NCBI GenBank assembly: GCA_965658355.1
Contig: CBFHRX010000034.1
Location: 1 to 14,529, forward strand
Length of the DNA stretch: 14,529 nucleotides
Direction of reading: 5' to 3'
DNA from: UBA11891 sp965658355
GTDB taxonomy: Bacteria > Bacteroidota > Bacteroidia > Flavobacteriales > Flavobacteriaceae
Of the stretch, positions 14,338 to 14,529 are shown piece by piece; the first letter of the stretch is position 1; the number at the start of each line of letters is the position of its first letter. The position numbers and the translations under genes are program-made. Below the pieces are notes generated by a model. It was not told the origin of the DNA. It worked only from the letters and a program-made list of their open reading frames with translations, and made no database searches.

Positions 14338-14529
14338 TTAATTACAATAGGTAGTAAGGGTCCCCACTAACTTATCATAGGTTACTTCAACAGGATCACC
14401 ATCTTGTTCCGCATTTATATACAATAGTGTTTGTTCTGTAAGTACATCGCTTGCCTCCGTAAAAACTTTGGTATAACTGGCTGTGTTTTCTCCTATTGCA
14501 AATGTTATGGTATAGATAAACTCGCTTGG
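14338..14529 (-). CDS. C-terminal end of an unknown protein, partial at the window edge
   Basis: Sixty-three residues plus a TAA stop at 14338-14340 are visible; the start lies outside the window. The visible part reads PSEFIYTITFAIGENTASYT at the edge, then VFTEASDVLTEQTLLYIN, and ends VTYDKLVGTLTTYCN. Alternating hydrophobic strands with polar turns suggest a beta-rich, possibly exported protein, but nothing is recognisable. Codon use and base composition look like the neighbours. It ends 12 bases before the TTG start of the acetyltransferase, so the two are probably co-transcribed. Confidence 0.6.
   Translation of the reverse strand, partial: PSEFIYTITFAIGENTASYTKVFTEASDVLTEQTLLYINAEQDGDPVEVTYDKLVGTLTTYCN

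Noticed and set aside
1..14529. Search for CRISPR arrays, insertion sequences, tRNA/rRNA genes and phage or defence genes
   Set aside because: No regularly spaced repeats, transposase or integrase motifs, clover-leaf genes or defence-type domains were seen on either strand.

Overview
The window looks like ordinary chromosome from a Bacteroidota bacterium, most likely class Flavobacteriia. Three things point there. The DNA is AT-rich with weak Shine-Dalgarno sequences. Several genes are preceded by the Bacteroidota-type -7 element TAnnTTTG. The gene content is also typical: a TonB plug-type protein, a HEXXH metzincin of the DUF5117/Met-zincin type, a COG4447-like BNR/VPS10 propeller, lipoproteins, and a SulP transporter with a beta-carbonic anhydrase. 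No rRNA, tRNA, CRISPR array, transposase, integrase or phage gene is visible. All protein assignments come from reading motifs; no database search was run.

Layout. At 1-585 (minus) lies the N-terminal part of a secreted TonB-plug-like protein, cut by the window edge. A strong hairpin terminator at 679-714 separates it from a secreted protein with two NTF2-like halves (732-1664, minus). Next come an isolated GroES-like co-chaperone (1853-2224, minus) and a luciferase-like flavin monooxygenase (2333-3385, minus), each with its own TATCTTTG promoter. The only plus-strand island is 3509-4613: a coiled-coil lipoprotein and a CAP/PR-1-like lipoprotein separated by 7 bases. It converges on the next block at a bidirectional terminator (4612-4645).

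The block 7246-4651 (minus) holds a small acidic exported protein, a SulP anion transporter with a C-terminal STAS domain, and a beta-carbonic anhydrase 9 bases behind it. This is probably a bicarbonate uptake and interconversion unit. The block 13090-7367 (minus) holds a secreted zinc metalloprotease followed by a 1046-residue beta-propeller protein with eleven Asp-box motifs, very likely one operon. Its promoter carries a perfect 6-3-6 dyad overlapping the -33 element. The right end (14529-13161, minus) holds the tail of an unknown protein, a GNAT acetyltransferase starting at TTG, and an unknown secreted beta-rich protein, spaced 12 and 22 bases apart.

No clearly new biological system is evident. 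The points most worth a second look are the small exported protein ahead of SulP, the cysteine-free PR-1-like lipoprotein pair, the orphan GroES variant, the protease/propeller pair with its dyad operator, and the plug-like protein at the left edge.
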